This document shows, piece by piece, positions 36,395 to 43,764 of a stretch of 47,923 nucleotides of DNA (position 1 is its first letter; every line of letters begins with the position of its first letter). The translations under genes were made by a program, and so were the position numbers. Source of the stretch: a virus; the IMG/VR virus record IMGVR_UViG_3300012000_000030, positions 1-47,923 of that record; one strand, given 5' to 3'. Under the pieces are notes generated by a model. That model ran no database searches, was not told the origin of the DNA, and was given only the letters and a program-made list of their open reading frames with translations.

Positions 36395-36478
36395 TCACCG
36401 GCGTGTTCTGGCTGTGTAGCCGGGACACATCTATCGTCTTTATGGCGCTGATGTGACTCCCGGCTACGCAGTCAGAAC
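36382..36478 (+). ncRNA. Structured RNA element B (27-bp hairpin plus small hairpin)
   Basis: First CGCTGGTGA/TCACCGGCG (36382-36390 with 36395-36403, loop CTAA, one U-G pair). Then a 21-bp stem, 36405-36425 with 36458-36478, in which both non-Watson-Crick positions are G-U or U-G pairs that only RNA tolerates. It continues past a two-base bulge as CACATC/GATGTG (36426-36431 with 36450-36455), closing an 18-base loop. The wobble pairs point to selection for RNA structure. No U-tract follows directly. Terminator, processing substrate or small RNA are all possible. Confidence 0.6.
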
Positions 36479-36514
36479 GAAACTGTTCCAATTTTCCTTA
36501 GCTATTGGTTGCAC

Positions 36515-36988
36515 ATGGCGAAAAAGAGCAAAGCAAAATTAGATAAGAAGCCCGCTGCCCCAAAGCCGGCTTTCGTCATGGCCGAACCGAATGACGACGC
36601 CGCAGCCTTTGGGTGGACGCTGGGAAAACTGCGCTACATGGCAGAAGAAGAGGTCAACGGCGAACGCTGGCCGGGCAAAGGCGTATTTGACGTTCCGTAT
36701 CCGTATGACGTGCGGCAAACGTACGGCCACATCATCGAGTTTGTGAATCCTGCATTTCTGCAGATCCAGCTTGATAGCAGCCCCGAAATTCGTAAAGCCG
36801 CAGAGAAGGCGCGTGAGGCGCGCTACACGAAAGAAGCACGAGTTGAGTTCAGCAAAGTAATTACGCGGGTATTCAAAGAGCAGATCCTGCCCGACATTGA
36901 GAAAAAGTTTCAAGCCGTGGCGGGAATGGTGGCAGATTTCTACTGCGCCCGCCTCGCCCACATCGATAAGTTTGGAGCAGAAGAGTGA
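36515..36988 (+). CDS. Unknown 157-aa protein with basic N-terminus
   Basis: A 157-residue protein starting MAKKSKAKLDKKPAAPKPAF (Lys/Pro/Ala-rich tail), then a Trp-containing region (FGWTLGKLRYMAEEEVNGER) and an extended VFDVPYPYDVRQTYGH. The C-terminal half is a long helix (SPEIRKAAEKAREARYTKEA to GMVADFYCARLAHI). ATG at 36515 is preferred over TTG 36509. SD is poor; the gene follows the large hairpin. Function unknown. Its stop overlaps the next GTG start. Confidence 0.45.
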   Translation: MAKKSKAKLDKKPAAPKPAFVMAEPNDDAAAFGWTLGKLRYMAEEEVNGERWPGKGVFDVPYPYDVRQTYGHIIEFVNPAFLQIQLDSSPEIRKAAEKAREARYTKEARVEFSKVITRVFKEQILPDIEKKFQAVAGMVADFYCARLAHIDKFGAEE

Positions 36989-37341
36989 CCACAAAAATAT
37001 CAAAAACGCAAAAGAAGAGGCGCGCTACGCGCGCCTCAGTGGGTGAAAAGAAAACCAAGCAGGCGCCGTGGAGCTATACGCGAGCCACGATCGGCAACTG
37101 GAGCGCGCTCGACGGGTACCTTGTCGTCTGGCGTCACACGATGGACGACGTCCCGGTCGGCTTATTTAAGCACAAAAAAGACGCCATCGACGCGGCGAAA
37201 AACATGAGCTTCCGCACAGGCTACGCCTGCGCAAAGCGCGTAGACATAGACTGTCGCACACCGGTGTGCTTTGCCGTAGTTCCGTTCACCGCGGGCCGCC
37301 CGGGCAAAATGATTTTTGTCGACCGCGAAGACGACGTGTGA
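36985..37341 (+). CDS. Unknown small basic protein
   Basis: A 118-residue protein starting at a GTG that overlaps the previous TGA (GTGA), with GGAG about 9 bases upstream. The N-terminus is strongly basic (KISKTQKKRRATRASVGEKK). The rest is a compact alpha-beta domain (LDGYLVVWRHTMDDVPVG, then FKHKKDAIDAAKNMSF) with Cys at RTGYACAKRVDIDCRTPVC. The stop TGA is followed directly by the TCA that is the stop of the minus-strand neighbour (TGATCA). No family recognised. Confidence 0.5.
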   Translation: MTTKISKTQKKRRATRASVGEKKTKQAPWSYTRATIGNWSALDGYLVVWRHTMDDVPVGLFKHKKDAIDAAKNMSFRTGYACAKRVDIDCRTPVCFAVVPFTAGRPGKMIFVDREDDV

Positions 37342-37620
37342 TCAGAGCGAGGCCAGAATCACAAAGTCGCGTCGGTAGCCGGCGACCGGGCCCCGCTTGC
37401 CCATCATAAGCTCGTCGTCGGTCTTGCCCTCGCCGTCCACCGGATACGGCCCGCTCGCGCTAGACACGCCGGGGCGGTTCAATCCAGCTTCCGCCGCCTT
37501 CTGCAGCACCATGTTCGCAGTTGCAGCCGACAGAAGCTCTTCGATACCATCGGCGCTGACGACAATCTCAGCCCGACCCTGCGTGATGTTAGAAAGGTTA
37601 TCAACGATGGAAACGGACAT
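37342..37620 (-). CDS. Unknown 92-aa protein on the minus strand
   Basis: A 92-residue protein (MSVSIVDNLSNITQGRAEIV, then helical IEELLSAATANMVLQKAAEA, ending GKRGPVAGYRRDFVILASL). A perfect GGAGG six bases before the ATG at 37620 argues it is real despite its strand. The frame is open upstream to 37701 but without support. Its first codons overlap the first codons of the plus-strand gene at 37607, and its stop abuts the convergent neighbour, so its promoter must lie inside plus-strand coding sequence. Function unknown; the C-terminal part looks like a flexible loop plus strand. Confidence 0.6.
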   Translation of the reverse strand: MSVSIVDNLSNITQGRAEIVVSADGIEELLSAATANMVLQKAAEAGLNRPGVSSASGPYPVDGEGKTDDELMMGKRGPVAGYRRDFVILASL

Positions 37621-38161
37621 AGTTACCTCCGAAAAGAAGAACGACCTGACGCTCGATATGGTAATGCGGGTTGTGAAACTAAGCAAGTTGCAAATCCGCA
37701 ATGTTTTCGTATCTGTGCTGCAGGCGCAGCCCCCCGCGGCGGACGCCGTGTTAACAGAAGAGGCCGTGTTTTATTTGCTCGTCGCTGACATGCTGGAAAA
37801 CCTCACCTTCCTGTCAGGGGAGCAGCGGCTGCTGCTCAGCCAGCTCCTGCGGGAGACGCGGCAGACCCTAGAGCTGCCAGCTGTCCCGGAAGGCTGCGGC
37901 ACGCATCTCGCCTTCGGTGACGGCCGGTACGCCACGTGGACCGGCGCAATGGGCTGGACAGAGCTAGAATCAGGCGAAAAGATCGACTTCCTCCCGCGCC
38001 GCCCACTGGAGACAATCGCGTATAATCTAGATGAGCTGTACCGCCGGGGCGTACACATCATCGAAACTAGGGCCGGTCTCAATGTCAAAAACGATAATGC
38101 AGGAAGCGTGGAAAAGCCGGGAGACGTTTGCGAGCGTCCTGCTGACGCTGTATCTGGATAG
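37607..38161 (+). CDS. Unknown 184-aa protein
   Basis: The frame is open upstream across the minus-strand gene, but that stretch is low-complexity shadow. The ATG at 37607 (METDIVTSEKKNDLTLDM) has GAAAGG about 10 bases before it; ATG 37658 or 37664 are alternatives. A helical middle (AVFYLLVADMLENLTFLSGE, LLLSQLLRETRQTLELP) is followed by FGDGRYATWTGAMGWTELES and a helical LETIAYNLDELYRRGVHII. Not recognised. The 3' end overlaps the next gene by 80 bases. Confidence 0.5.
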   Translation: METDIVTSEKKNDLTLDMVMRVVKLSKLQIRNVFVSVLQAQPPAADAVLTEEAVFYLLVADMLENLTFLSGEQRLLLSQLLRETRQTLELPAVPEGCGTHLAFGDGRYATWTGAMGWTELESGEKIDFLPRRPLETIAYNLDELYRRGVHIIETRAGLNVKNDNAGSVEKPGDVCERPADAVSG

Positions 38162-38756
38162 GTTCGGCGTCGAGGCGCTGGACTGGGATCCGGCCACGAT
38201 CACGCTCGAAGTCGAAGAAGAGTTTGACGTCGAGCTGCCACAGCTGTCGCTCGACAAGCTGTTGGTCGCTATTCAGATTTTGACGTCTGACCGGTTTTTC
38301 AAAAACCTGCCTGACTTCATTTCGTTTTGCAACGTGTTAGGCGGCGACACGTATCGCCCGGACATGTGGGACCCGGCCGACGCGGAAGAAGTTGCGTGGG
38401 GCATCACAGAAGCGCTACTCATCAGCCCGCCCGACGACAGCGACCCGGAACCGTTTACTGACGAGATCCGCGCATACATCGGCGCCGTGCTCGACAGCGA
38501 GGGGATTATCAACGCGCCGGATATTTTACGGATTGCATTGCGGGCGGCCCGTGTTAGTCCGAACATAGCCGACTTCTCGGACGACCCGACGATGTTCAAC
38601 GCCGTGTATGATTTGGAGGCAGGAAAGACCGAAGATATTAATCAATCAATTCGCCTGAAGACGGATTTGCTTGTTAAACAGTTAACCGCGCTGGATCTGC
38701 AGAACGGGAACACGAAATACGTCGTAGAGCTGCTGCAGAATTCAGCCTCATCATGA
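38082..38756 (+). CDS. Unknown acidic 224-aa protein
   Basis: A protein starting MSKTIMQEAWKSRETFASVL at ATG 38082 (ATG 38097 is an alternative giving 219 residues). The frame is open further upstream without an SD. It is acidic and helical: LDWDPATITLEVEEEFDVEL, LDKLLVAIQILTSDRFFKNL, DEIRAYIGAVLDSEGIINAP, and a C-terminal helix LLVKQLTALDLQNGN. No family recognised. Ten bases separate it from csrA. The 80-base overlap with the upstream gene is large for this phage, so the start may be later. Confidence 0.5.
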   Translation: MSKTIMQEAWKSRETFASVLLTLYLDRFGVEALDWDPATITLEVEEEFDVELPQLSLDKLLVAIQILTSDRFFKNLPDFISFCNVLGGDTYRPDMWDPADAEEVAWGITEALLISPPDDSDPEPFTDEIRAYIGAVLDSEGIINAPDILRIALRAARVSPNIADFSDDPTMFNAVYDLEAGKTEDINQSIRLKTDLLVKQLTALDLQNGNTKYVVELLQNSASS

Positions 38757-38766
38757 TGGAGCTACC

Positions 38767-38964
38767 GTGCTTGTACTTTCAAGGAAAACAGAACAGGAAG
38801 TTGTGATTGGCGACGGCATTGTCGTCAAGGTGTTAGGGATTACCGGCGACCGCGTAAAAATTGGACTTACCGCGCCGCAAGCACTGTCAATTGTTCGGGG
38901 TGAACTGCTCGCCAAAGAAAAGGACAAAGAGAAGACCAATGGGCTGGAACGACAGAGTACCTGA
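38767..38964 (+). CDS. csrA: CsrA-family RNA-binding translational regulator
   Basis: A 65-residue CsrA/RsmA homologue. Host CsrA is a dimer that binds AnGGA motifs near ribosome sites and blocks or stabilises mRNAs. The N-terminus MLVLSRKTEQEVVIGDGIVV, then KVLGITGDRVKIGLTAPQ and SIVRGELL, matches the family throughout. The RNA-binding residues L4, R6 and R44 are kept. The C-terminal tail is Lys/Glu-rich. Start is GTG at 38767 with GGAG about 6 bases upstream; that SD sits in an ATGGA (AnGGA) context, so autoregulation is possible. It overlaps the next gene by 26 bases. A phage copy could redirect host or phage mRNA translation during infection; that role is inferred. Confidence 0.92.
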   Translation: MLVLSRKTEQEVVIGDGIVVKVLGITGDRVKIGLTAPQALSIVRGELLAKEKDKEKTNGLERQST

Positions 38965-39184
38965 CGCGCCACCTTATATTCCGTACGAAAACCCAGCCGA
39001 CCGAGACGAATACGAAAACTGGCAGATGTATCTCGAATACTGCCGGCAGCACCCAGAAGAATTCGGCGGCATATCTTCGCAGAACGTTGACCCGGCAGCT
39101 CTTCCGCGGCCGACAACGCCGCGCCCGGTCAGGACGGCCGTGCGCGAACTGCTCCGCAAACTGAAGGACTTGATATCAAAATGA
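38939..39184 (+). CDS. Unknown 81-aa protein
   Basis: Starts at ATG 38939 inside the end of csrA (MGWNDRVPDAPPYIPYENPA) and has a Tyr/Glu-rich middle (DEYENWQMYLEYCRQHPEEF) and a basic helical end (RTAVRELLRKLKDLISK). The SD is a weak GAGAAG. Its stop overlaps the next ATG (ATGA). Overlap at both ends suggests coupled translation with csrA. Function unknown; small phage proteins with Y-x-x-W-x-x-Y stretches are often host-interaction factors, but nothing here proves that. Confidence 0.5.
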   Translation: MGWNDRVPDAPPYIPYENPADRDEYENWQMYLEYCRQHPEEFGGISSQNVDPAALPRPTTPRPVRTAVRELLRKLKDLISK

Positions 39185-39675
39185 AATTCGACCAATGCGG
39201 CGCTATGCGTATTAACAGATTTTTCAATGCCTGCCAGTTTCGCATAAGCGATAGCGATAAGTTTTGTTGGGGTTGTTACGGCAACAACGCGCAAATACTT
39301 GACGCTACCGTACCGCTGAAAAATAAACCAAGGCAGTTTAAAGCCGGCGCGCAAATAATCATCGACACTGCGACGCACACGGTCTTTGAAATATCCGTGG
39401 CGGACTACACGTGGAACAAAGGTAAGGGTCGCGCGTTTAAGTGGTACAACCCAGAATACAGCCTCATTCACGACGTCGAGGCGGCGCGACGCGGCGTTGA
39501 GCACGCCGACCAAGCGTGGGACAACGTGAACTACAAACGTACGAACGAAGCGACCGTACTCCGACATATTAAGTCGTTGTTCGGTCCGGCTCCGCGTAAG
39601 AAAAAGAAGAAAGCCTCAGCTCCGCGCAAGCTCGCGAAGGCGTTCAAGCGAAAGAAGGCTGTCGGCCGACGCTGA
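39181..39675 (+). CDS. Unknown protein with very basic C-terminal tail
   Basis: A 164-residue protein with N-terminal cysteines (FDQCGAM, FFNACQFRI, DKFCWGCYGNN), which may form a small metal site, and a beta domain (AQIIIDTATHTVFEISVADY). The last ~30 residues are nearly all Lys, Arg and Ala (PRKKKKKASAPRKLAKAFKR), suggesting nucleic-acid binding. The 3' 60 bases overlap the end of the minus-strand gene, so the basic tail is encoded opposite that gene's C-terminus. Family not recognised. Confidence 0.5.
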   Translation: MKFDQCGAMRINRFFNACQFRISDSDKFCWGCYGNNAQILDATVPLKNKPRQFKAGAQIIIDTATHTVFEISVADYTWNKGKGRAFKWYNPEYSLIHDVEAARRGVEHADQAWDNVNYKRTNEATVLRHIKSLFGPAPRKKKKKASAPRKLAKAFKRKKAVGRR

Positions 39676-40791
39676 CTTCACGACCGCGCCAGCGCTCTTC
39701 TCCGACATGAGACGATCCAGCATGGCTGCCATACCGCGATCGAGCGTTGGTACGATTGCGGCCAGCTTGCTGCGATCCATATACACGCCGCCGGCGCTTA
39801 CCGCGTCAGCAAAGTCGTCACCCAGCCACTCGCGCACGTCTTCAACGGCCAGCTTCTCAAGATCTTCGAGAGCATAGACGTTGCCCGTGGTGGTCTCGAC
39901 GTTCTGCGTCATGAAGTCCCGCGCCACCTTTTCGGTGATGGCGAACAGAACTTCTTCGGGGCGCGGAAGCCCGCCGGCGTCGTAGAGTCGATGGAGATTT
40001 GTGCTCCGATCGAAATTATCGACCGCGCTCGCCAACTTCAGTCGAGTCTCAACCGTACGGGCCCGTTCCGGGTTCCGGTCAATAGCCTCGGCTAACTTGG
40101 ACAACTCTCCCGCCAGCTCCGTGTGCTGACGCTGGGTGAGCCGTACGCGGTCTTTGATCATCTGGCTGGCAACTTTGGCGGCACACGCGCCAAACCCAGC
40201 CGCAAGCTCCAGTGTGCCCTCAGCCTCCGAAACGTCAGCGCCGTACTGCGCAGCCTTTTCGAGGATCTTAGTTGCGATCACGTGCCGGTCTTCAAACACG
40301 AAGTTGTCACGGAATTTCTTAAAGTGCGCTGACGCAAATTTGACTTCTTCGGCGTTGCGCAGCGGCCAGTGGCGCTCTTTGGCGCCGTTGTCGCCGACCC
40401 ATACCACGGCGAACTCGGAGTCCGGCAGACTGTTAATGTCGACCTGCCCGGCGGCAGCAGCCTTCTCTTCCATCTCGGCCACGGCGCCAGCGATGCCGAA
40501 ATATTCGGCCGCTTGGTGTATCCTAGATTTAATGCTCTCCGCAACAGCCGGGGTGAACGACGCCTGCTTGTCCGCGAAAAAAAGCGCGGACATCCATGTT
40601 GCGGCGGCTGTATGGCACGGATAAAGTTTATTGCGCTGATCGGCGTATAAATGCCGGGGCAGGGTCTCGTTGCCGACGAGCTTGTCTTGCGCCGCGCTTT
40701 TAACGAAGTCGGGCTGCGGGTACAGGGTGGTGAGCCGGTGCGTTTCGCGACCACTGACGTCGTGTGCCTGATCGAGCGGAATATTTGTCAT
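39616..40791 (-). CDS. Unknown 391-aa minus-strand protein
   Basis: A 391-residue, mostly helical protein (SIKSRIHQAAEYFGIAGAVA, HTELAGELSKLAEAIDRNPE). A short N-terminal segment NKLYPCHTAAATWMSALFF and the middle DSEFAVVWVGDNGAKERHWP recall phage virion or core proteins, but I cannot name a family. AGGA lies about 7 bases before the ATG, whose complement is part of CATG shared with the start of the divergent plus-strand gene at 40790. The 3' end overlaps the convergent gene by 60 bases. Its strand matches the terminase, so it may belong with head/packaging genes; that is inference. Confidence 0.6.
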   Translation of the reverse strand: MTNIPLDQAHDVSGRETHRLTTLYPQPDFVKSAAQDKLVGNETLPRHLYADQRNKLYPCHTAAATWMSALFFADKQASFTPAVAESIKSRIHQAAEYFGIAGAVAEMEEKAAAAGQVDINSLPDSEFAVVWVGDNGAKERHWPLRNAEEVKFASAHFKKFRDNFVFEDRHVIATKILEKAAQYGADVSEAEGTLELAAGFGACAAKVASQMIKDRVRLTQRQHTELAGELSKLAEAIDRNPERARTVETRLKLASAVDNFDRSTNLHRLYDAGGLPRPEEVLFAITEKVARDFMTQNVETTTGNVYALEDLEKLAVEDVREWLGDDFADAVSAGGVYMDRSKLAAIVPTLDRGMAAMLDRLMSEKSAGAVVKSASADSLLSLERLRELARS

Positions 40792-43420
40792 GGGATTTCC
40801 TACCTGTTTAATCGGTCGGCAGCACCATTTGAGTGCGCTGGCGACATTAGGTGTTGCGCCGGAACACGGAACTTTCCCGGCGGTCGTGGACTGTCCACTA
40901 TGTCAACAAAATACGTTGCACCTGTTTGACGATCCGACGACTGCTGGCGTTTGGCTGCACTGTAATTCGTGCTTGGCCCATGGAGATATCATAACGTTTG
41001 CGGCCTCGGTGTGGAATACAAGCCTCCCCGCCGCGATAAACAAATTTGTCGACCAGCAGCTCATTACGCCCGCCGAAAAAGACAATATGGCGGAGGATTT
41101 TATAGCTGGCTACGAGCGGCATCAAAAAGCCGAAAATTTCTGGCTAGACGCCGAAGCCCAAATCTGGAACCACTCAGACGACGTGATTGCCCTGCGCGTC
41201 CGGGAACTGGGCGTACAGCATGAAATTAACGCCGCCGGTTTAATTGGCGTGGCGTATCAGGAGCAGGTTGAAGAGCTTTGCCAGACCATGCGCCGTATAC
41301 CGCCCAAGTCTATCCGGGCAAAGGGCGCCAGTATCGTATTTCCGTATTACGATCTTCCCGGGCGCTTGTCCGGCGTGCTGCTTATCCAGTATGGCGAAGA
41401 TTTTACCGACAAGCGGCATTTTGTTCCTATAACCGGGTACAAGCGTGTGACACCAGAAGCCGGTTACTTTTTGCTGCGCACGGCGTTAAACAAACCGACT
41501 GAGACCTTAAAAAACACGCAGTTCATCGTAGACGATCCGTTGTGGGCGTTAACGATGCAGTGCGAGATGTTGCGCCGCGGGCTATCGTTACTTCCGCTTA
41601 TGGCCAGTTATACGGGCCGCGCCGCAAACAGCAGCGGGCGCAGTTGGTCGGCGTTTCTGCCTTCGCCGCGCATATTCCACGGACAGTCAGCCACGCCGGA
41701 CCTGATCAGCCGTACCTGCATTGCCCGCGGCTACCTCGCCGTCATGCCGCGCGACCACAAACCAAAACGGCGGCTCGACACACTTGCCATGAGCCAGTTG
41801 GCTGCGTTGCGTAGCCGGGCTGAAACGTGGCAGACATGTTTACAACGCTTGTTTGGCGGCATGAACGAGATCGCAGCGCTGTCGTTCGCTTCTCGGCTAA
41901 CGATCCCGCCCGACAAGCTTGTGCCGTTTTTGCAGCGGGTCGATGACCGCTTTGCGCCCGGCTTCACTGATCGCGTGATGGCGAATATCAAAATCACGCC
42001 GGTTAGCCGAACAGCACGCGCTGGTTGGCGCTGGTTGGTAAAACCGCGCCGCGACGGCTGGTGGACTACGAACGATCAACGAGTCTGCTCGGCAAACATC
42101 GTTATCAATAAAATCATCCAGTCAGACAACGGCGAACGCACATACAGCGGAATCATTTATCTAAACGACGATGAAATTCCGTTCACAGAAAGCGCGCACA
42201 GAATCGAGTCGATGGGATTGTTTGAGTTCGCGGCCGCGCACGCAGCTCCGCACAAAAAGCTGATCACGTTCGACAAGCGCTGGAACAAGCGCGCGCATCT
42301 CATCTCAATTGAGTTGAATCAGCCAGAATTTGTTGGCGTCTCTAGCCACGTCGGCTGGGACGAGCGCGCCAGCGTATTTCGATTCGCGAACTACGAAATT
42401 CGCGCAAACGGCACAATCGCGCCAACACCGCAACAAACAACTAAAAACAAATCGGCTGTGTTTCCTGAACCTGTTGCTGTCGCCCCGCCGGCAATCAGGC
42501 AGTTTCTCACACCTAGCCCTGAAAACGCATTCACTTGGAGTGTAGTCGCGGCAATCACAGCAAACCTTGTAGACGTCATTCTGCGTCGCGAAACAACCGC
42601 CACGGCCATCACCGGCCCGGCATACGCGGCGGCTTTACAGATCGGTGCCGCGCTAGGTTGTGACGAGCTACGGTCGACGTATCTACGGCGGTCGGAGTCT
42701 ACTCAACAGGTTTATCTCAAAACAAAAGAACTCGAATGGCCGCTGTTCGTTTCCAACGTGTTCGATGACATGAGCCTCGGCCCGATCGTGCCAAAGTGCC
42801 ATAACCGGGCAATCATCACTCGGCTCAGCCCAGTCGCTGCCGCCGCAGCGCCCAGCTACAGCTGGCAGGTGATCACCGGTCGTTTTGACGCCAACGCCGA
42901 TTACGCGCCGCTGCGTTACGTGCTGCCGGCGTATATTCAGCGCGCGCTAAAAAATAGAATGCGCCTAGCGCTCGCGGGTGCACAAACTACTGCCGCAGTG
43001 CTAGCCGACATGCACAGCTGGCTCCACGAAACCTACAATGCAACATTCCAGCTTGCTTATGCCGAGAATCGATTAATCACGGCGGATAAGGCAGATATTG
43101 CGCTTTTTCAGGAACTGCGTACAGCGGTTCAAGACGGCAAGTTAGACGTCCTACCCCAAGCAAGAAAAGCAGATCAACCGACCAATTATCTGTTGCGTAA
43201 AAAAGACCATTGGTGGTTGAATCAAAAGGCTATAGATCGTTATTTTTATAACGGTAAAGCATTGCCGCCAAACTGGTTACACATCGTCGACCTGTTAACG
43301 GCAAACAACGTATTTGTTGGCGACGAAGCCGTAAGAAACTTACCCGGCATACTTGTCAGCAGTGCGTGGTGTGATCAATACTTGTTGCCCAACCTAGATC
43401 TTGCTCGGGAAATTGGATAA
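40790..43420 (+). CDS. Primase-like zinc-ribbon protein, possibly degenerate primase-helicase
   Basis: An 876-residue protein. Residues 35-64 form a four-Cys zinc ribbon (C35-x2-C38, C58-x2-C61, then H64-G-D) followed by IITFAASVWN, closely following the CHC2 primase zinc domain (C…C-x-x-C-x-x-x-G-D-x-x-x-F). The next ~250 residues, where a TOPRIM or primase core would sit, are not clearly recognisable. Near residue 605, AITGPAYAAALQIGAALG lies where a helicase P-loop might be expected but lacks the GK[ST]; WPLFVSNVFDDM follows ~45 residues on, like a Walker B. So it may be a primase-helicase relative that lost ATPase activity. SD is a weak AGCGGA; the ATG lies in CATG shared with the minus-strand gene. 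Confidence 0.5.
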   Translation: MGFPTCLIGRQHHLSALATLGVAPEHGTFPAVVDCPLCQQNTLHLFDDPTTAGVWLHCNSCLAHGDIITFAASVWNTSLPAAINKFVDQQLITPAEKDNMAEDFIAGYERHQKAENFWLDAEAQIWNHSDDVIALRVRELGVQHEINAAGLIGVAYQEQVEELCQTMRRIPPKSIRAKGASIVFPYYDLPGRLSGVLLIQYGEDFTDKRHFVPITGYKRVTPEAGYFLLRTALNKPTETLKNTQFIVDDPLWALTMQCEMLRRGLSLLPLMASYTGRAANSSGRSWSAFLPSPRIFHGQSATPDLISRTCIARGYLAVMPRDHKPKRRLDTLAMSQLAALRSRAETWQTCLQRLFGGMNEIAALSFASRLTIPPDKLVPFLQRVDDRFAPGFTDRVMANIKITPVSRTARAGWRWLVKPRRDGWWTTNDQRVCSANIVINKIIQSDNGERTYSGIIYLNDDEIPFTESAHRIESMGLFEFAAAHAAPHKKLITFDKRWNKRAHLISIELNQPEFVGVSSHVGWDERASVFRFANYEIRANGTIAPTPQQTTKNKSAVFPEPVAVAPPAIRQFLTPSPENAFTWSVVAAITANLVDVILRRETTATAITGPAYAAALQIGAALGCDELRSTYLRRSESTQQVYLKTKELEWPLFVSNVFDDMSLGPIVPKCHNRAIITRLSPVAAAAAPSYSWQVITGRFDANADYAPLRYVLPAYIQRALKNRMRLALAGAQTTAAVLADMHSWLHETYNATFQLAYAENRLITADKADIALFQELRTAVQDGKLDVLPQARKADQPTNYLLRKKDHWWLNQKAIDRYFYNGKALPPNWLHIVDLLTANNVFVGDEAVRNLPGILVSSAWCDQYLLPNLDLAREIG

Positions 43421-43422
43421 CT

Positions 43423-43758
43423 ATGCGTTACTTTGAACCCGCATCTTTTCGTCGTGACCATAAAGATACGATCGCGCGCAACGACGACGGCCTCGACGAC
43501 GATTTCATCGAGGAGGAGTGGCAGTTTGTGCACGACAATGACGATGACGATGACGACAGCGACTTAGACGTCGGCCACAAACCCAACTACGTTTTCAGCG
43601 ACGACGACGAAGATGATGACGATGACGATGAAGACTGGGAAGACGACGAAGACGAAGATTACGAAGACGATGACGATGACGACTGGGAAGACGACGAAGA
43701 CGAAGACTCAGCCTACGAAGAAGATTTTGACGTCGAAAACGAGGAGTTTGACGACTGA
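43423..43758 (+). CDS. Extremely acidic low-complexity protein
   Basis: A 111-residue protein. The first ~35 residues are mixed (MRYFEPASFRRDHKDTIARN); the rest is overwhelmingly Asp and Glu with regularly placed Trp, Tyr and Phe (DWEDDEDEDYEDDDDDDWED). A 16-residue unit is repeated in tandem. It starts two bases after the primase-like gene. Highly acidic phage proteins can mimic DNA or act as chaperones of basic proteins; either would suit a neighbour of a nucleic-acid enzyme. No family call is possible from such composition. Confidence 0.55.
   Translation: MRYFEPASFRRDHKDTIARNDDGLDDDFIEEEWQFVHDNDDDDDDSDLDVGHKPNYVFSDDDEDDDDDDEDWEDDEDEDYEDDDDDDWEDDEDEDSAYEEDFDVENEEFDD
43633..43706 (+). repeat. 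48-bp tandem duplication in the acidic gene
   Basis: The same 26 bases, beginning GACTGGGAAGACGACGAAG, occur at 43633-43658 and at 43681-43706, 48 bp apart. This encodes the repeated DWEDDEDED unit. The surrounding GAC/GAT/GAA codons make the region prone to slippage and likely variable in length between relatives. Confidence 0.8.
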
Positions 43759-43764
43759 GGTTAA

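Noticed and set aside
37397-37606. 70-codon upstream extension of the 37607 gene
   Set aside because: Ser/Pro/Ala-rich antisense of the well-supported minus-strand gene, with no SD.
38861-38938. TTG start for the protein after csrA
   Set aside because: It would overlap nearly half of csrA without SD; ATG 38939 fits better.
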